DNA of 64,000 nucleotides from the NCBI RefSeq assembly GCF_040869045.1, contig NC_090319.1:372325601-372389600 (forward strand), in the 5' to 3' direction. The position numbers were made by a program, and so were the translations under genes. This document shows, one piece after another, positions 23,059 to 34,904 of the stretch (position 1 is the stretch's first letter; every line of letters begins with the position of its first letter). This DNA comes from Eurosta solidaginis (lineage: Eukaryota; Arthropoda; Insecta; Diptera; Tephritidae). Below the pieces are notes generated by a model. The model was not told the origin of the DNA and did no database searches. It worked only from the letters and a program-made list of their open reading frames with translations.

Positions 23059-24932
23059 GAGCAAGAGGTGGCTTTCCAAACATTGAAGGAGCGTTTGTGC
23101 ACTGCCCCAATGTTGGCATATCCGATTCCAGGAGCAACATTTATTCTAGATACAGATGCGAGTGGATATGCGTTAGGAGGCGTTTTGTCACAACTGGTTG
23201 ATGGACAGGAGAAGGTAGTTGCATATTACAGCCGTTCGATTGGAAAACCAGAGAGGAACTACTGCGTTACGCGGGGAGAGCTGTTGGCATTGGTAGAGTG
23301 CATTTTCACAAATACCTCTACGGCCAGCGATTCCGTGTCAGGACAGATCACGCAGCGTTAAAATGGCTTCTGCAGTTCCGTAATCCGGAAGGACAATTGG
23401 CATGGTGGATCGAGCGACTACAAAGCTATGACTTTTCCTTTGAGCATCGGAAAGGTAGCACCCATGGAAATGCCGATGCAATGTCACGAAGACCATGTAG
23501 TTTGGAATGCAAGCACTGTTCAAGGGCCGAGGCTAAAGAAGACATTATAGATGTCCGGCTAATGACTATAACGTGTACGGATAAATGCGACAAGGAACAA
23601 CTAAGAAAGTGTCAGCTAGAAGATACAGATCTGTCACATGTTATGCAAGGGCTCGAACGAAACGAAAGACCAAACAGAAACGAAAGACCAAACAGAGAAG
23701 AGATGTTAGCAGATAGTCTCATTGCGAAGTCATATTGGGTACAGTGGAACAGTTTAGAATTGACATCCGGTTGCCTTCATCGAGTATGGGAGAGTGCGGA
23801 TGGTCAATGCAAGAAGAAACTGATAGTTGTTCCCAGAAAAAGGATTCCTGACGTGCTCAGCGAGCTGCATAATGGTCCAAGTGGAGGTCATCTTGGAATC
23901 ACAAAGACGCTCGATAAAATTAAGCAGAGATTCTTTTGGTTTGGTTACCGTCAGTCGGTCACCGAGTGGATTGCCAACTGTGAGGTATGCAACAGAGCGC
24001 AAGGGCCCAAAACACGAAGTCATGGCCAGATGAAGCAATATATTTCAGGTGCACCTTTTGAAAGGATCGTCAAGGAATTCGCAGGCCCATTTCCTTCTAG
24101 CAACCGCGGAAACAAATACATACTGGTGGTTATGGATTATTTCAGTAAATGGCCAGAGGTATACCCAATCCCAAACCAAGAAGCAGAAACAGTAGCAGAA
24201 GTGGTTACAAACGATTGAGTTGCAAGGTATGGTGAACTAATAGAGTTACATTCTGACCAAGGCAGGAATTTTGAATCAGCTTTGTTCCAAGAAATGTGCA
24301 AGAAGTTGGGCATTCGGAAAACAGGGACAACTGCATTGCATCCTCAGTCCGATGGTATGGTGGAACGTTTCAATAGAACATTGGAGGAGCATTTAAGGAA
24401 AGTAGTAGACAAGTACCATAAGGACTGGGATACACACATATCAACACTCTTGATGGCCTACCGATCGGCAGTACGTGAGACAACGGGCCAAACTCCCGCA
24501 AAGGTAATTTTTGGCAATGACCTTCGACTGCCAGCTGATTTGAAGTATGGGATAGATACCGATGCGGAGAGGAATGTCAAGAAATCCACTGGTGTCTTGG
24601 AAGAAGAGCTGAGAGAGATACACGATCTGGTACGGCAACGAGCAAAGATTATGAGTGACAAGATGAAAGCGAGGTACGATAATGCAATTAATTCGGAAGG
24701 GTTTCAGGAAGGAGACTTGGAGCTGCTATACAACTCACAACGGAAAAAAGGTTTTTCCCCGAAATTGCAGTGTAACTGGGAAGGCCCATACAAAGTTGTA
24801 AACTGGATCAACGATGTAGTGTACCGCATACAAACCATTGGTAAACCACGAACCAAAATGAAAGTGGTTCATTTGGAGAGGCTAGCAGCGTTTAGATCGA
24901 GAGATTTGTCTGATCGGGCCGATCAGACTTAG
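23059..24932 (+). pseudogene. pol: Pol, RNase H and integrase domains
   Basis: RNase H begins AFQTLKERLCTAPMLAYP with FILDTDASGYALGGVLSQ, shifts frame near 23300, and ends around RKGSTHGNADAMSRRPC. The integrase has the HHCC zinc finger (HNGPSGGH to NCEVC, about 23868-23990) and the core: first acidic site in KEFAGPF (24075-24077 is GAA, where Asp is the family norm), second Asp in LHSDQGRN, and Glu in DGMVERFNRTLEE. A TGA at 24216-24218 interrupts the core in an otherwise continuous frame. A GPYKVV C-terminal domain follows and the frame ends 11 bases before the 3' LTR, leaving no room for env. Confidence 0.9.
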
Positions 24933-24943
24933 GTGGAGGGCAG
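24931..24943 (+). other. Polypurine tract
   Basis: AGGTGGAGGGCAG directly abuts the 3' LTR, the expected place of the plus-strand primer for reverse transcription. Confidence 0.7.
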
Positions 24944-25466
24944 TGTTACGAATATTAGCAAGGGGTACTGCCATCTCTAGGCCGATGCTAAGCAGTGACG
25001 TGAATTCACATCAATAATTCAATCATTATGTCTACACATACATGCAGATATCTTATCTGAAATGCTCCTAAAGGTATGCAATTGTGATTGTGGAAGTGTC
25101 GCTCACACATACAAGCGCATGGGGTATGAGAGAAGCTATAAAAATTATGCATCTGTAGTTGTAGCTGAGAAATTTATAACTAACTAGTAAGTTCTGGAAT
25201 TAGAAAAGCCTAGCAATATGCAACGAGGATGTCGGACAGTATAAAAGGGCGACAAGAGTGGAGGCGAGAAGTCAGTTTCATTTGAGCTATCAATCTGTTT
25301 GGTTATTAAGCAAGCTATTCGTTGCAAAGTATAAGTGTTATTGTGAAGTACTTTAATAAAGGCCATTTTTCCATTATTCAATATTGGAGTTATTTATTCA
25401 ACAGTTTAGCGATACGAACGTTGGCAGAAGATTGCAAATCAGGGGAATTGCAGTAAATTCGTTACA
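24944..25466 (+). repeat. 3' LTR of the gypsy element (523 bp)
   Basis: Same ends as the left LTR (TGTTACG...GTTACA). It is shorter by 40 bases because of the 6- and 34-base indels described for the 5' LTR. The following ATAG completes the target duplication. Confidence 0.95.
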
Positions 25467-25470
25467 ATAG

Positions 25471-25640
25471 CTACAAGCAATGCTGAGTCTCATTTGTTCG
25501 TGTTCTGTCCTACCACCTTTGTATGTTCTCTCACCATACAACAACAACTAACCTGTTGGTGATAAATATGTTTTGAACGTCGCTTACAGTTTATTCCAAG
25601 GCGAATTCAGTAGAGGTGGTGTTATCCCAACAGCTGATTG
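25471..25640 (+). pseudogene. Penelope-like element, extreme 3' end
   Basis: With the gypsy insertion and one ATAG removed, this sequence follows on from 19666 and ends the last Penelope frame within a few codons (stop at about 25482). The remainder is presumably 3' untranslated sequence; the outer limit of the element is not visible. Confidence 0.5.
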
Positions 25641-26629
25641 CTTCTTCTTGATAATTTTCCGTACAAAGTATTGTACAACAATATGTCAGTTAATCGAAAT
25701 CAATGAAAATTTTCTTTTGACTTGACATTCTGCACGGCGAATTGGTTGGATTCGCTTTGCCACCACCTGGTATGGATTCGCCTTGGTTTATTCGTTCATA
25801 TATGGTTGTTATTGTTAAATTTTGTTTACCATTACGGTTCTTTAATTGTTTACATCTTGTCTTAGGTGCTTCTTATATTGTTTTACTTCATGTTTAAAAT
25901 TAGGCGATAAGCAACAATCATATGTGTCAAACATAGAAATGCTCATTACACAGGAAAGTACACATGTTTTGTATATAAAGCTAACAATGAGCAAATATTC
26001 GCCCCCAACGTTTACAAAAAGATAATTAAGGAAAATAAAGTTAGTATTGAACGCGGTTATATGTATGTACATACTTATACAGAAAGCTTGCTGTAAGTTA
26101 TTTTCAAAAACTTAATTGCTTGTTGGGTACAAGAATAGTTAAAATAATAATAATTGACTAGAAGATATCTAGGTAAACTCAGTATCGAATGGAACATCGA
26201 TTAACGAAAGAACGAATATAAAATATATAAAGTTACCTTTACTTAAGCTATTGCGCATTGAATTCGAGATGGAGTTCCATATGCGGACAAAGAATAGCCT
26301 TGCAGAGTTCAAATTGTTACGGTCTGCTGTTATGGTCTACGGTTACGGTCCACTTGGAAGCGTTTTTGTGCAAACACACCTAGTGACTAGTGATGGGACC
26401 AAGAAGTTGCGATGCAAAAGTATCGAAAAGAAGAAAGAAAATATCTGCGAGCACTAGCGAAAAAATTACCTTGAGTTTCCGGCCGCAAGTAAAACGAAGA
26501 AGACGTGGAAAAATTTAGAAAAAGAAAAGCAAAAAGATAGCACGTTTTTCCGGCCGGGAAAAAGCAAGAGTTGGCTTTTCTTTTGCACAGTTAATCGGAA
26601 AATAAAATTTTATAAACCAAAAAGCCTAA
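25641..26629. other. Non-coding stretch
   Basis: I see no recognisable gene or repeat. A 68-codon + frame at 26251-26457 has no familiar motif and may belong to the degenerate gene-like material that follows. Confidence 0.4.
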
Positions 26630-27707
26630 TTTTTGGCGGCCTTGCGATTATACAAAAGGATCGTATAACATCTATTGACACAACTTCAACAGCAAAGGCG
26701 TCAAGCACAGCTCCAGCTTCATTAACATTATTGCTTACATCAACTGCACATCCCCAACTATATTCAACTCATCGCGAAACACCCTCGTCGTGCTGTGCAC
26801 ATATTCAAGCGAGTATTGTTGAAGAGCCAAAAGACTGCAACGAGGAATCGCAGGCCGATCCCTTAACCCAACTACTAAAAGAACAAACAGGTCAATGCCC
26901 AGAAACTAGGAAGAGTCGATAGCGCAAAGTACCGACACAGTCCATTCCGACAAACCTCGTTTCTACTCGTCTATTTTGGGTGGTAATAAACCTTACAACG
27001 GTTGTGTTGTGGTGACACAAGCTCCACGTATAGAATATCCAGTTGAAGTAGGTCGGCGTTTCACAGTCACACCTAGTGTGGAAAGTTCTAGTGATTCCGA
27101 TTCGGATTCGGACGGCACTAAACTAATTGGTGATGAGAACCCTTGTTATCCGAAGATTAACCCCTTTCTTTTTGGCGGCCTTGCGATTATACAAAAGGAT
27201 CGTATAGCATCTATTGACACAACTTCAACAGCAAAGGCGTCAAGCACAGCTCCTGCTTCATTAACATTATTGCTTACATCAACTGCACATCCCCAACTAT
27301 ATTCAACTCATCGCGAAACACCCTCGTCGTGCTGTGCACATATTCAAGCGAGTATTGTTGAAGAGCCAAAAGACTGCAACGAGGAATCGCAGGCCGATCC
27401 CTTAACCCAACTACTAAAAGAACAAACAGGTGAATGCCCAGAAACTAGGAAGAGTCGATAGCGCAAAGTTCCGACACAGTCCATTCCGACAAACCTCGTT
27501 TCTACTCGTCTATTTTGGGTGGTAATAAACCTTACAACGGTTGTGTTGTGGTGACACAAGCTCCACGTATAGAATATCCAGTTGAAGTAGGTCGGCGTTT
27601 CACAGTCACACCTAGTGTGGAAAGTTCTAGTGATTCCGATTCGGATTCGAACGGCACTAAACTAATTGGTGATGAGAACCCTTGTTATCCGAAGATAAAC
27701 CCCTTTC
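26630..27707 (+). repeat. Direct tandem duplication, two 539-bp units
   Basis: 26630-27168 and 27169-27707 are head-to-tail copies, starting TTTTTGGCGGCCTTGCG and ending CCCCTTTCT. I count about six substitutions between them, so the duplication is recent. Each unit holds the same coding-like frames, and one frame stays open through the junction. Confidence 0.95.
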
Positions 27708-28053
27708 TCTACGTTTACGAAGTTCACTACCACCTTTGGAAAAGCGTCCGACACCACCTCCGCCTCCAGGGCCAGCAGTACGCTGCAGCGTTATACAACG
27801 AACGCCAAAATTAGCACCAAGTCATCCAGATCGAAAAGGTCAACACGAAATTTTATTGCCACCAGGTTCACTCGATCACCTCGGACCAGAGCGCAACAAC
27901 CACCAACAGTACCACCACAGCGCGCCCAAGACCACGCGCCACAACCAACAACAGTGACAACTTCGCCAGCAAAACAATATCACCAGTAACCACGCCGGCA
28001 GAGGCCCACGGTACGTACTCTGACGGCTATGTAAGTACCAGCAATGTATAAAC
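26650..28053 (+). pseudogene. Unidentified coding-like region
   Basis: Codon-like sequence runs through both duplicated units and 350 bases beyond, but switches frame repeatedly. Blocks include SIDTTSTAKASSTAPASLT, SQADPLTQLLKEQTG, SILGGNKPYNGCVVVTQAP, EVGRRFTVTPSVESSSDSD and a proline-rich KRPTPPPPPGPAV. After 27710 all three frames are long, and one ends ...SDGYVSTSNV at about 28048. An AATAAA at 28255-28260 could be its polyadenylation signal. I do not recognise the protein. It may be a decayed gene, a retrogene, or terminal exons of a real gene whose splice sites I cannot place. Confidence 0.4.
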
Positions 28054-28269
28054 TTAGATATAATTAGTTAAGGAAACTTTAAGTAAAACTTAGAGAGTTT
28101 TATACAGCCTTCCGAGGATTGTTTTGAGAAAATCGATGGCGCGATATCCGTTAATAAATCTACCCAGTCTAATAACTAATCTTATATATTATTTCTAATT
28201 GCTGTTTTTATGTACAGTCCCCTTTTTCGTTCTTATTTGGAATCCAAATCTATAAATAAAGTTTTGGTT

Positions 28270-28609
28270 GTAAAGATGAAGATTCGTGCTATTAGCGAGC
28301 TTTGGGCATTATTGGTCTAAGTGCTTTTGTTTAGCTATATTTTATTAAAATAATTTGTTAAAAGTAAACGATTGTGAGCACACAAAGAAATCTATTTGTA
28401 CTGTTGCACTATTGTGAATATTTGATTAGAACTAACACTGCATTACCGGCAGTTGCTAACATTCGCTAGATGGCAGCGCAAGCGCATTTAAGTTTTAATT
28501 GATTGATAGAACAGCTGATTTCTGTTGGAATTTGATAAGAGACTTTTATATTTGTTGCCCATATAGTATAATAGAACAAATAAATGTAGGGCGCGATATA
28601 CCCCCGCAG
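28270..28609. other. Non-coding stretch
   Basis: AT-rich, no recognisable features. Confidence 0.4.
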
Positions 28610-28710
28610 AGAGTTTAGAAAGCTTCTTTTCCAATTTGCTAGGACTTTTTTTAATTTTTATACAAATTGGCGGAACCTACATGTTTTATGTCGACTCCAA
28701 AGGACATCTG
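28610..28710 (-). mobile_element. SINE 3'-part fragment
   Basis: ACAAATTGGCGGAACCTACA and TTTTATGTCGACTCCAAAGG match, in reverse orientation, the body of the SINE at 34388-34757 (CCGTCCGGCCAATTTGTAGG and the GGAGTCGCCATAAAA block). It is cut on the right by the LTR element starting at 28711. Confidence 0.6.
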
Positions 28711-30655
28711 TGTAGGGTTATCTACTTTGTAAAATATACTTTAATTTTGTAAATTATTTTTATGTTATTTTACTTTTAATGTTATTTCAAAATGAAAATT
28801 TTCAAATCAGTTATTTTAGAATTTTTAAAATTTGAAAATATTTAATTTGACTGTGAAATAAATTTTTAATAAAAATATAGTTTAACACTATATAATTTGG
28901 CGATTCTACCAACGGACCTAAATTTGTTTTAGTCTATTAGTGATTTATTTGCAAATAGTTACTACCAATTTTATACATCAAAATATCACAGATGTTATTA
29001 CGGATTCAAGTGTCTTATCATATAATAATGAAGATATTGACTTGAGGACTGCGAATTTCTAAGATACCGATATAACTAAATTTAAAGCGTTACAATATTC
29101 ATTACTTTCGACAAGTTTTATTGAAGTTTTGGGTGCTATCTTCTTTTTCCTAACTGCAATATATATTACAAATGATAAACGACGCACCATGCAAGCAACA
29201 TTTAACAATGCAACAAATCGAGATTGAAATGCATTTCCAATTAATTATACAAACAGAAGAAATAACAAATATATTTTTGGACACTTAACCAACCATTAAG
29301 CCAGTCGGGTCAACCAATAAACAAATCAAGATTACAATCACATCCCTCACGCTCTACTGCACATGTTTGTTAGCGAGGATATATACCTGTAAATGCAAAA
29401 ACACATATGACTAAAAATATTAGTTTTTACAATTACTAATTAAAAATATATATATCATATACAAAAGAAAATTCATGTATAATTAACTAAAGGAAGGTGT
29501 ACCCAACAAAATATTTATATTCATAAAAAGAAGTTTGTTTCTTCAATTTTTGTTACATAATGAAATGAAAATTTAATCTAAACAAAATAATTGCATTTAG
29601 AATAATAATGTTACATTATTTAAAAATTTATATTAATTGGTTTAAAACAATAGTCAATTTATTATTTATATTAATTATGTATACTCTTTCTCCAGTTTAT
29701 AATCAAAAATATATATCATTAACACATTTAAGAAATTTTACAACAACAGACATACAAACTTCACAATACAAGTAAATTTATATTTCACAACCCAAAGAGC
29801 AAAGAAATAACTTTAAATTTTTAAAATAAAACTAATTGCTATAATCAATTTTAAAAAATCTCAAAAGATTTCTTTAAATAATTTTTATTGACATATCAAT
29901 TCTTTCATATTGAAATTAAAATCATGACAATTTCATATCTACCTCAAACGAATAAAGGAATCAACATTTCATTCCTTATCACCAACATTATGCAGAGTAC
30001 AATTAAATATTGAACATATATTCTGCATAATACAAGATTTTAATTTTTGAATGATTGTGCACACAAACTTGCCATCTACTATCATTCAACCTCATTCTAA
30101 TTTCTTCAAAAACATAATTATAATTGACAATATTTTACAAACAACTATTAAGTTATTTTTAGCTTCAACAACATAGCAATAACACAACCTAATATTAATA
30201 TGCATAAAATGTTATTACAATTAGTATACAATAACAAAACCTACCGAAAATTAAAAAATAAAATAAACTATCAAGTACATCGAATCATCAAAAGATTGAG
30301 TACTTACATCAATACCAACATAAACTTTTAACGCAATTAACACAAAAATACATTTCTCAAAATTCTGACAATTAAAAAATAAAAATACAATATATCTACA
30401 ACACAAAATTCAAATATTTTTCAAACTACAACACAAAATTCTTACAGTAATCAATATACACTGTAAATTAACATTTAAAAAATAAATTTTTGGTTTCACT
30501 GGAGGGGGAGTATATGTAGGGTTATCTACTTTGTAAAATATACTTTAATTTTGTAAATTATTTTTATGTTATTTTACTTTTAATGTTATTTCAAAATGAA
30601 AATTTTCAAATCAGTTATTTTAGAATTTTTAAAATGTGAAAATATTTAATTTGAC
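28711..30655 (+). mobile_element. Defective LTR retrotransposon
   Basis: A repeat starting TGTAGGGTTATCTAC at 28711 recurs at 30515 with one visible substitution over about 145 bases. The second copy is immediately preceded by a purine tract (CTGGAGGGGGAGTATA), as at a 3' LTR. After the first copy, near 28898, TGGCGATTCTACC could be a primer site, putting the LTR end near 28890. The 1.6-kb interior lacks gag and pol. The 3' LTR is cut at 30655 by a copia-type LTR on the other strand. Confidence 0.65.
28991..29227 (+). pseudogene. Possible env-like C-terminal remnant
   Basis: Two frames joined by a shift near 29062 encode a segment ending in a strongly hydrophobic stretch (FIEVLGAIFFFLTAIYI) followed by basic residues, as in a type I membrane anchor. 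In an LTR element this position, upstream of the 3' untranslated region, would fit the tail of an errantivirus-type envelope gene. The assignment rests on position and hydrophobicity only. Confidence 0.3.
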
Positions 30656-30830
30656 TGTTGTTAAAAGTTATGTTGAGGTTTTTCCCAAAGATCAATAAGT
30701 AAAAACACGAGTGTACTGTTCAACGTTTAATAAGAGACTCAAAGTGTCAAAAACAATAAAAGAGTGAGATTATCTGACATACGCATTGTTACAAATTTAG
30801 GGTTGCTATTTTATGTATCATATTTCAACA
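30656..30830 (-). repeat. LTR of a copia-type element (175 bp)
   Basis: On the minus strand it starts TGTTGAAATATGATACAT and ends TTTTAACAACA, and it is preceded by the purine tract TGAGGAGGGG (30831-30840 on +). It therefore is the 3' LTR of the element whose pol lies at 30838-31783. No second LTR was found to the right. Confidence 0.8.
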
Positions 30831-30837
30831 CCCCTCC

Positions 30838-31783
30838 TCAATGCGAATGTTTTTCTTCTAAACTTAACAATTTCATTAAATCTGTATGTTTCTTCTTCGA
30901 CAAATTTTTTGTTAAAATATCAGCTATCATGTTATTAGTTGATACATATTCTAACTTTATTTCACCTTTCTCAACAATCTCTCTAATAAAATGATATCGG
31001 ATATCAATGTGCTTCGATCTAGCATGATGCACTGGATTCTTTGCCAAATGTTGAGCACTAATGTTATCCCCGTACAATATCGTTGGAGTTTGACCGTTAC
31101 CACATCCAATCTCAATTATAATACGTCTTAAATGTAGTGCTTCTTTTGCTGCCGATGACATGGCCATGTTTTCGGCCTCGGTACTGCTTAAGGCTACACA
31201 ATCCTGTTTTTCTGACTTCCAGGAAATCTCCCCTCCTGCAAGGAAGAACACGTAGCCGGTGTATGATCTTCGATCAATTCTGTTGGCGCCCCAATCGGCA
31301 TCTGCGTAACCCTTCAACCCTTGACCGCATGCTCTATATCGCAACTTCATATTTTTGGTTGATGCTAGGTATCTTAAAATGTGCTTTATGCCCGCCAAAT
31401 GTTCGCTATGTGGATCTTTGTTTCGCTGTGCCAACTTGGCTACCGAATGGAATATATCCGGTCTTGTCGAAAGCGCCAGCCACATCAGCGCCCCAATCGT
31501 AGATTGGTATGATGCCTGATCAACCCTAGTACAACGTTCATCATCACACGCTACTTGGTAAACAGCATCTAATGGTGTCGATGCTGACCTACATACTTCC
31601 ATACCATGCTGCGTCAATAAATCTTTGATATATTGGGATTGAACAATGGTGATATCACCCCCTTCACGCTCAATCTGTATACCCAAAAACATATGAAGGG
31701 GACCCTTGTCAATGCATTCAAAAATATCACATATATTCGCCTTGACCCTAGTCATGATTTCCTTCGATTGGCATGCTAGAAAT
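30838..31783 (-). pseudogene. pol: Copia-type Pol, RT tail and RNase H
   Basis: The last 310 or so codons of a Ty1/copia polyprotein. Recognisable are the RT end (KGPLHMFLGIQIEREG), the connection (YQSTIGALMWLALSTRPDI, HLAGIKHILRYLAST), and the RNase H with GYADADWGANRIDRRSYTGY, ISWKSEKQDCVALSSTEAE, LYGDNISAQHLAKNP, HHARSKHIDIRYHFIRE and the terminal ADILTKNLSK. The frame is intact to its natural stop but begins after a stop near 31783, losing gag, protease, integrase and the RT core. Confidence 0.9.
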
Positions 31784-33399
31784 CAATGTTCGTTTTGAAA
31801 TCTTTCGAAGAGTTAAATTGGCCAAACTCAGAAACTGGTGACTTTTCCAAATAAGACTGCGAGATTTTCGTAAAATTATTTTTTCCAAGCATCAGATTTT
31901 CGGTAATGGCTTCGACATGGTTTGAAGATTTTCCTTTTCCGAAATTAAATGAAGTTTTTCTTTGAACACTGTCGAACTTCCAACGAAAATAAATGAGGGG
32001 AAATAATAACCGGAAGATTTGGTATTAGTTTTCATTGCTATTTTCGTACCCACGGCTGTAAATAATTCAGCGTTCTTTCCATTCAATTTAATGAATTTAT
32101 GATAAATCTTTAAAATAGTATATTACATTATGTAATGCTTTAACACACGCAAGCGTATCACTAACTCAATTTTGATAAATGTAAATTATAGACAAAAATT
32201 TTACACATTTGAATTTAATAAGACTAAATTATATACATAATATTATTATCATTAGTTATTACAAGGGCATAAGTTACGTAAATGGTATAAGTACCAAGTA
32301 ATAAATGTCTGTTGCGATCGTTAAGTTTTTTTTTGCATTATCTAGCATGCCTTTAACAACTTTACTGACTATTTGTTAATTGAATCACACAACATTAGGC
32401 GTGGCAGTTACATCCGTATGCACATAAATGTAGGATTTTGAGTCTGGTTATATATTAAGCTGTATTTTTTTTTTCCTACAAATCTTTTGGTGAGAGTTAA
32501 ATCTAGGCATATATTTATTTCTCACTCTATTATCTTCAACATATACCCCAACCCATTTACATAAATACATTTCGATAAATGCACAAATTAACATAATTGT
32601 TATTACATGCATACGAATAAAGATGTTATGAATTAAACTAAATTAACCAAAATAAATATAAAATAAAATTAAAAATAAATGCAAATAAATAAAACAAAAT
32701 AAACTTAAATATAAAAACTGATTTTGATTAAAGAAATCGATATCGAAAATCCGAGCAAACCTGCAAACTTGTAAATGGTTACGAAATCTCAAATACATAT
32801 TAGTTTTAAATACATTATTACTACCTACTATTCCGTATTTTTCATACCTACGTTTTAATTATTCTTAAAGACTCCTAAATAAAAGGAAAAAAAAAACAAT
32901 TTAATTCTTGCATAAATACATATGCTACTTATAACATATCCTAGATTAACTATTCAAAACCAGACGGTAACTTTAAAACGAAATAATCGAATGTAATGAA
33001 AATATTGATGATAAGTTTTGATGAAAATATTGATGTTGACTTAGATGAGGAAGTAAAAATTTAACAATTGTTTTTGTAATGTTCATGTCTCATGTGTATT
33101 ATGAGCGAAAAGAGAATGTCAAAGGAAATTAGAAGAACCCAGATTTGAAGTTAAAATTTGAAAATACAGAAATTTAGTCTTTTCTTAATACGCCTTTTAT
33201 TTAAGAGAATTAACGGCTTAAAAGCATTTGTTTTAATAATTTTTGAAAGCAGGAAAGATAAACGCTTGCGCTTACACTACAATATTTATTTACTTTCGCT
33301 TCATGATACACACATATGCGCATACAACCGTGTAAGGAAATAAATCATGAATAAATAAGTTGCACTTTTCGAAGGGAATGCTGACTTCTTTATTTACTT
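31784..33399. other. AT-rich stretch, possibly with more copia relic at its left
   Basis: A 64-codon reverse frame at 31892-32086 could be a scrambled upstream part of the copia element, but I recognise no motif. Beyond 32100 the sequence is AT-rich and featureless. Confidence 0.35.
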
Positions 33400-33960
33400 A
33401 GAAGGCACATAGGGTTTCCAGGTAAGGGGCCACCGAAATTTAGGTGCGTCGGTGGCCATGGTTTTTGAGGGTGGGACAAATGCACCGGGCGTCGCAACAA
33501 CACCCGCGGCGCCCCTCTATATATTCGGCCTATTGTTTATTTTTTTCTTTTTCCTTTCCAGCTTTTTTCTGTTCTTTTAATTTTCAGAGTTTAGTAACCG
33601 GTCGTTTCCGGTTCGGTTAGTTTCGGTTAATTTTTTTTTTTTTGCGTTAGATTTTTTTCTTTTTTTGAATTTAAAATTTTGAATGTTGTAACGGTCTGTC
33701 CGTGGCATCCGGTTCGGCCGGATGTTGTTTTCTTTTGAATTTTTAAGCGTTTTGAATGAGTTCTGCGCCTTTTGAAAGTTGATTTTGAAAGGCATGATAT
33801 GACTTTTTTCTGTTTATGGCGCAGGAACAGTAAGGTTGGCAAAGACCCGCCCCAGCCGACAATGACTAGCCACTGTGCACCACCACATCATGCCGACCGC
33901 CTTCCTTACTGCTTCCACCGAAAATGCGAATCCATAACAAAATAGTTGTAGCTTGGTAAA
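33400..33960. other. Unclassified GC-spiked segment
   Basis: Contains GC-rich blocks (GGGCGTCGCAACAACACCCG near 33488), several T-runs and repeated CGGTTTCGGTT-like strings near 33595-33630. On the minus strand it is A-rich and ends near an ATAAATAAAG. It may be the untranslated part of a retroelement. No protein domain was recognised. Confidence 0.3.
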
Positions 33961-34387
33961 ATTATGTCACTTATTCGATGCAATGATACGATATAGGAAA
34001 ATGCAGTTCCTCGCTCTAAGGTATTCAGAGACCTCACAACCCAACAGACGAGTCCTCCATTCAGATACATGTTCAAATCGTGCTAAGCCAAAAACATAGC
34101 GCGTTACATGATTGAGGGCTACATCGATTTTGTGTGCAGACCTGGAATCTAGGTTGCTGTATACACATTCCACATAACAGATGATTGGTGATATTAATTG
34201 TATAGCCAGCTTTCTTCTTATTCCTAGTGGCGTAAAGGCCGCCGACACTCTTAATTTTCGTAGGGTGTAGTAAACTTTACTGACGACAGAATTAATGATG
34301 AACCCTAAATTCAGACAGTTATCATTAAGGTAAAGTTTTGGTAGATTCTGAACGTTAACAGAAGTACATACGATTTAGCACTCTTAA

Positions 34388-34757
34388 AGGCAACCGTGGT
34401 GTGATGGTAGCGTGCTCCGCCTACCACACCGAATGCCCTGGGTTCACACCCCGGGCAAAGCAACCTCAAAATTTTAGAAATAAGGTTTTTTAATTAGAAG
34501 ACCATTTTTTTAAGCGGGGTCGCCCCTCGGCAGTGTTTGGCAAGCGTGCCGAGTGTATTTCTGCTATGAAAAGCTCTCAGTGAAAACTCATCTGCCTTGG
34601 AGATGCCGTTCGGAGTCGCCATAAAACATGTAGGTCCCGTCCGGCCAATTTGTAGGAAAAATCAATAGGAGCACAACGCAAATTGGGAGAGAAGCCCGGC
34701 TTAAAATCTCTTCGGAGTTTATCGCGCATTATTTTACATTTATTTTATTTTTTAAAA
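34388..34757 (+). mobile_element. tRNA-derived SINE, nearly complete
   Basis: The head GGTGTGATGGTAGCGTGCTC has an A-box pattern and GGGTTCACACCCCGG supplies a B box, as in RNA polymerase III promoters. A body of about 250 bases follows (GCGGGGTCGCCCCTCGGCAG, ATGCCGTTCGGAGTCGCCAT), and it ends in a TTTATTTTATTTT tail. Imperfect direct repeats (TTAAAGGCAA / TTAAAAGGCAAAA) at both ends may be the target duplication. The pairing is too poor and the body too long for a functional tRNA gene. Confidence 0.75.
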
Positions 34758-34904
34758 GGCAAAACAATTAGTTGATGCCCAATGGGATAAGGATGAAAAG
34801 GCGCTGTTAAACTTGGCATAAAGTTCAGAACTTGCCCCAGCATCGCTGAGCATGCTGACAGGTGTTGAAGATGTAATTTATAAAAAAACAAAAAATGAAT
34901 GTAA

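Larger units (their letters stand above)
19667..25466 (+). mobile_element. Ty3/Gypsy LTR retrotransposon, recent but defective
   Basis: A complete LTR-to-LTR element: LTRs start TGTTACGAATATTAGC and end TTACA; there is a tRNA primer site after the left LTR, gag, a pol with protease-RT-RNase H-integrase order, a purine tract before the right LTR, and no env. A 4-bp target duplication ATAG lies at 19663-19666 and 25467-25470. The LTRs differ by about a dozen substitutions by eye (near 2.5 percent) and two indels, so the insertion is fairly young. An internal deletion removes the RT core, and there are two in-frame stops and two frame breaks in pol. The primer site and gag structure recall the mdg3/blastopia side of Gypsy, but that is not established here. 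Confidence 0.95.

Noticed and set aside
34388..34460. tRNA gene candidate with A- and B-box-like sequences
   Set aside because: The sequence continues into a shared SINE body, related copies occur elsewhere in the window, and the cloverleaf pairing is poor.
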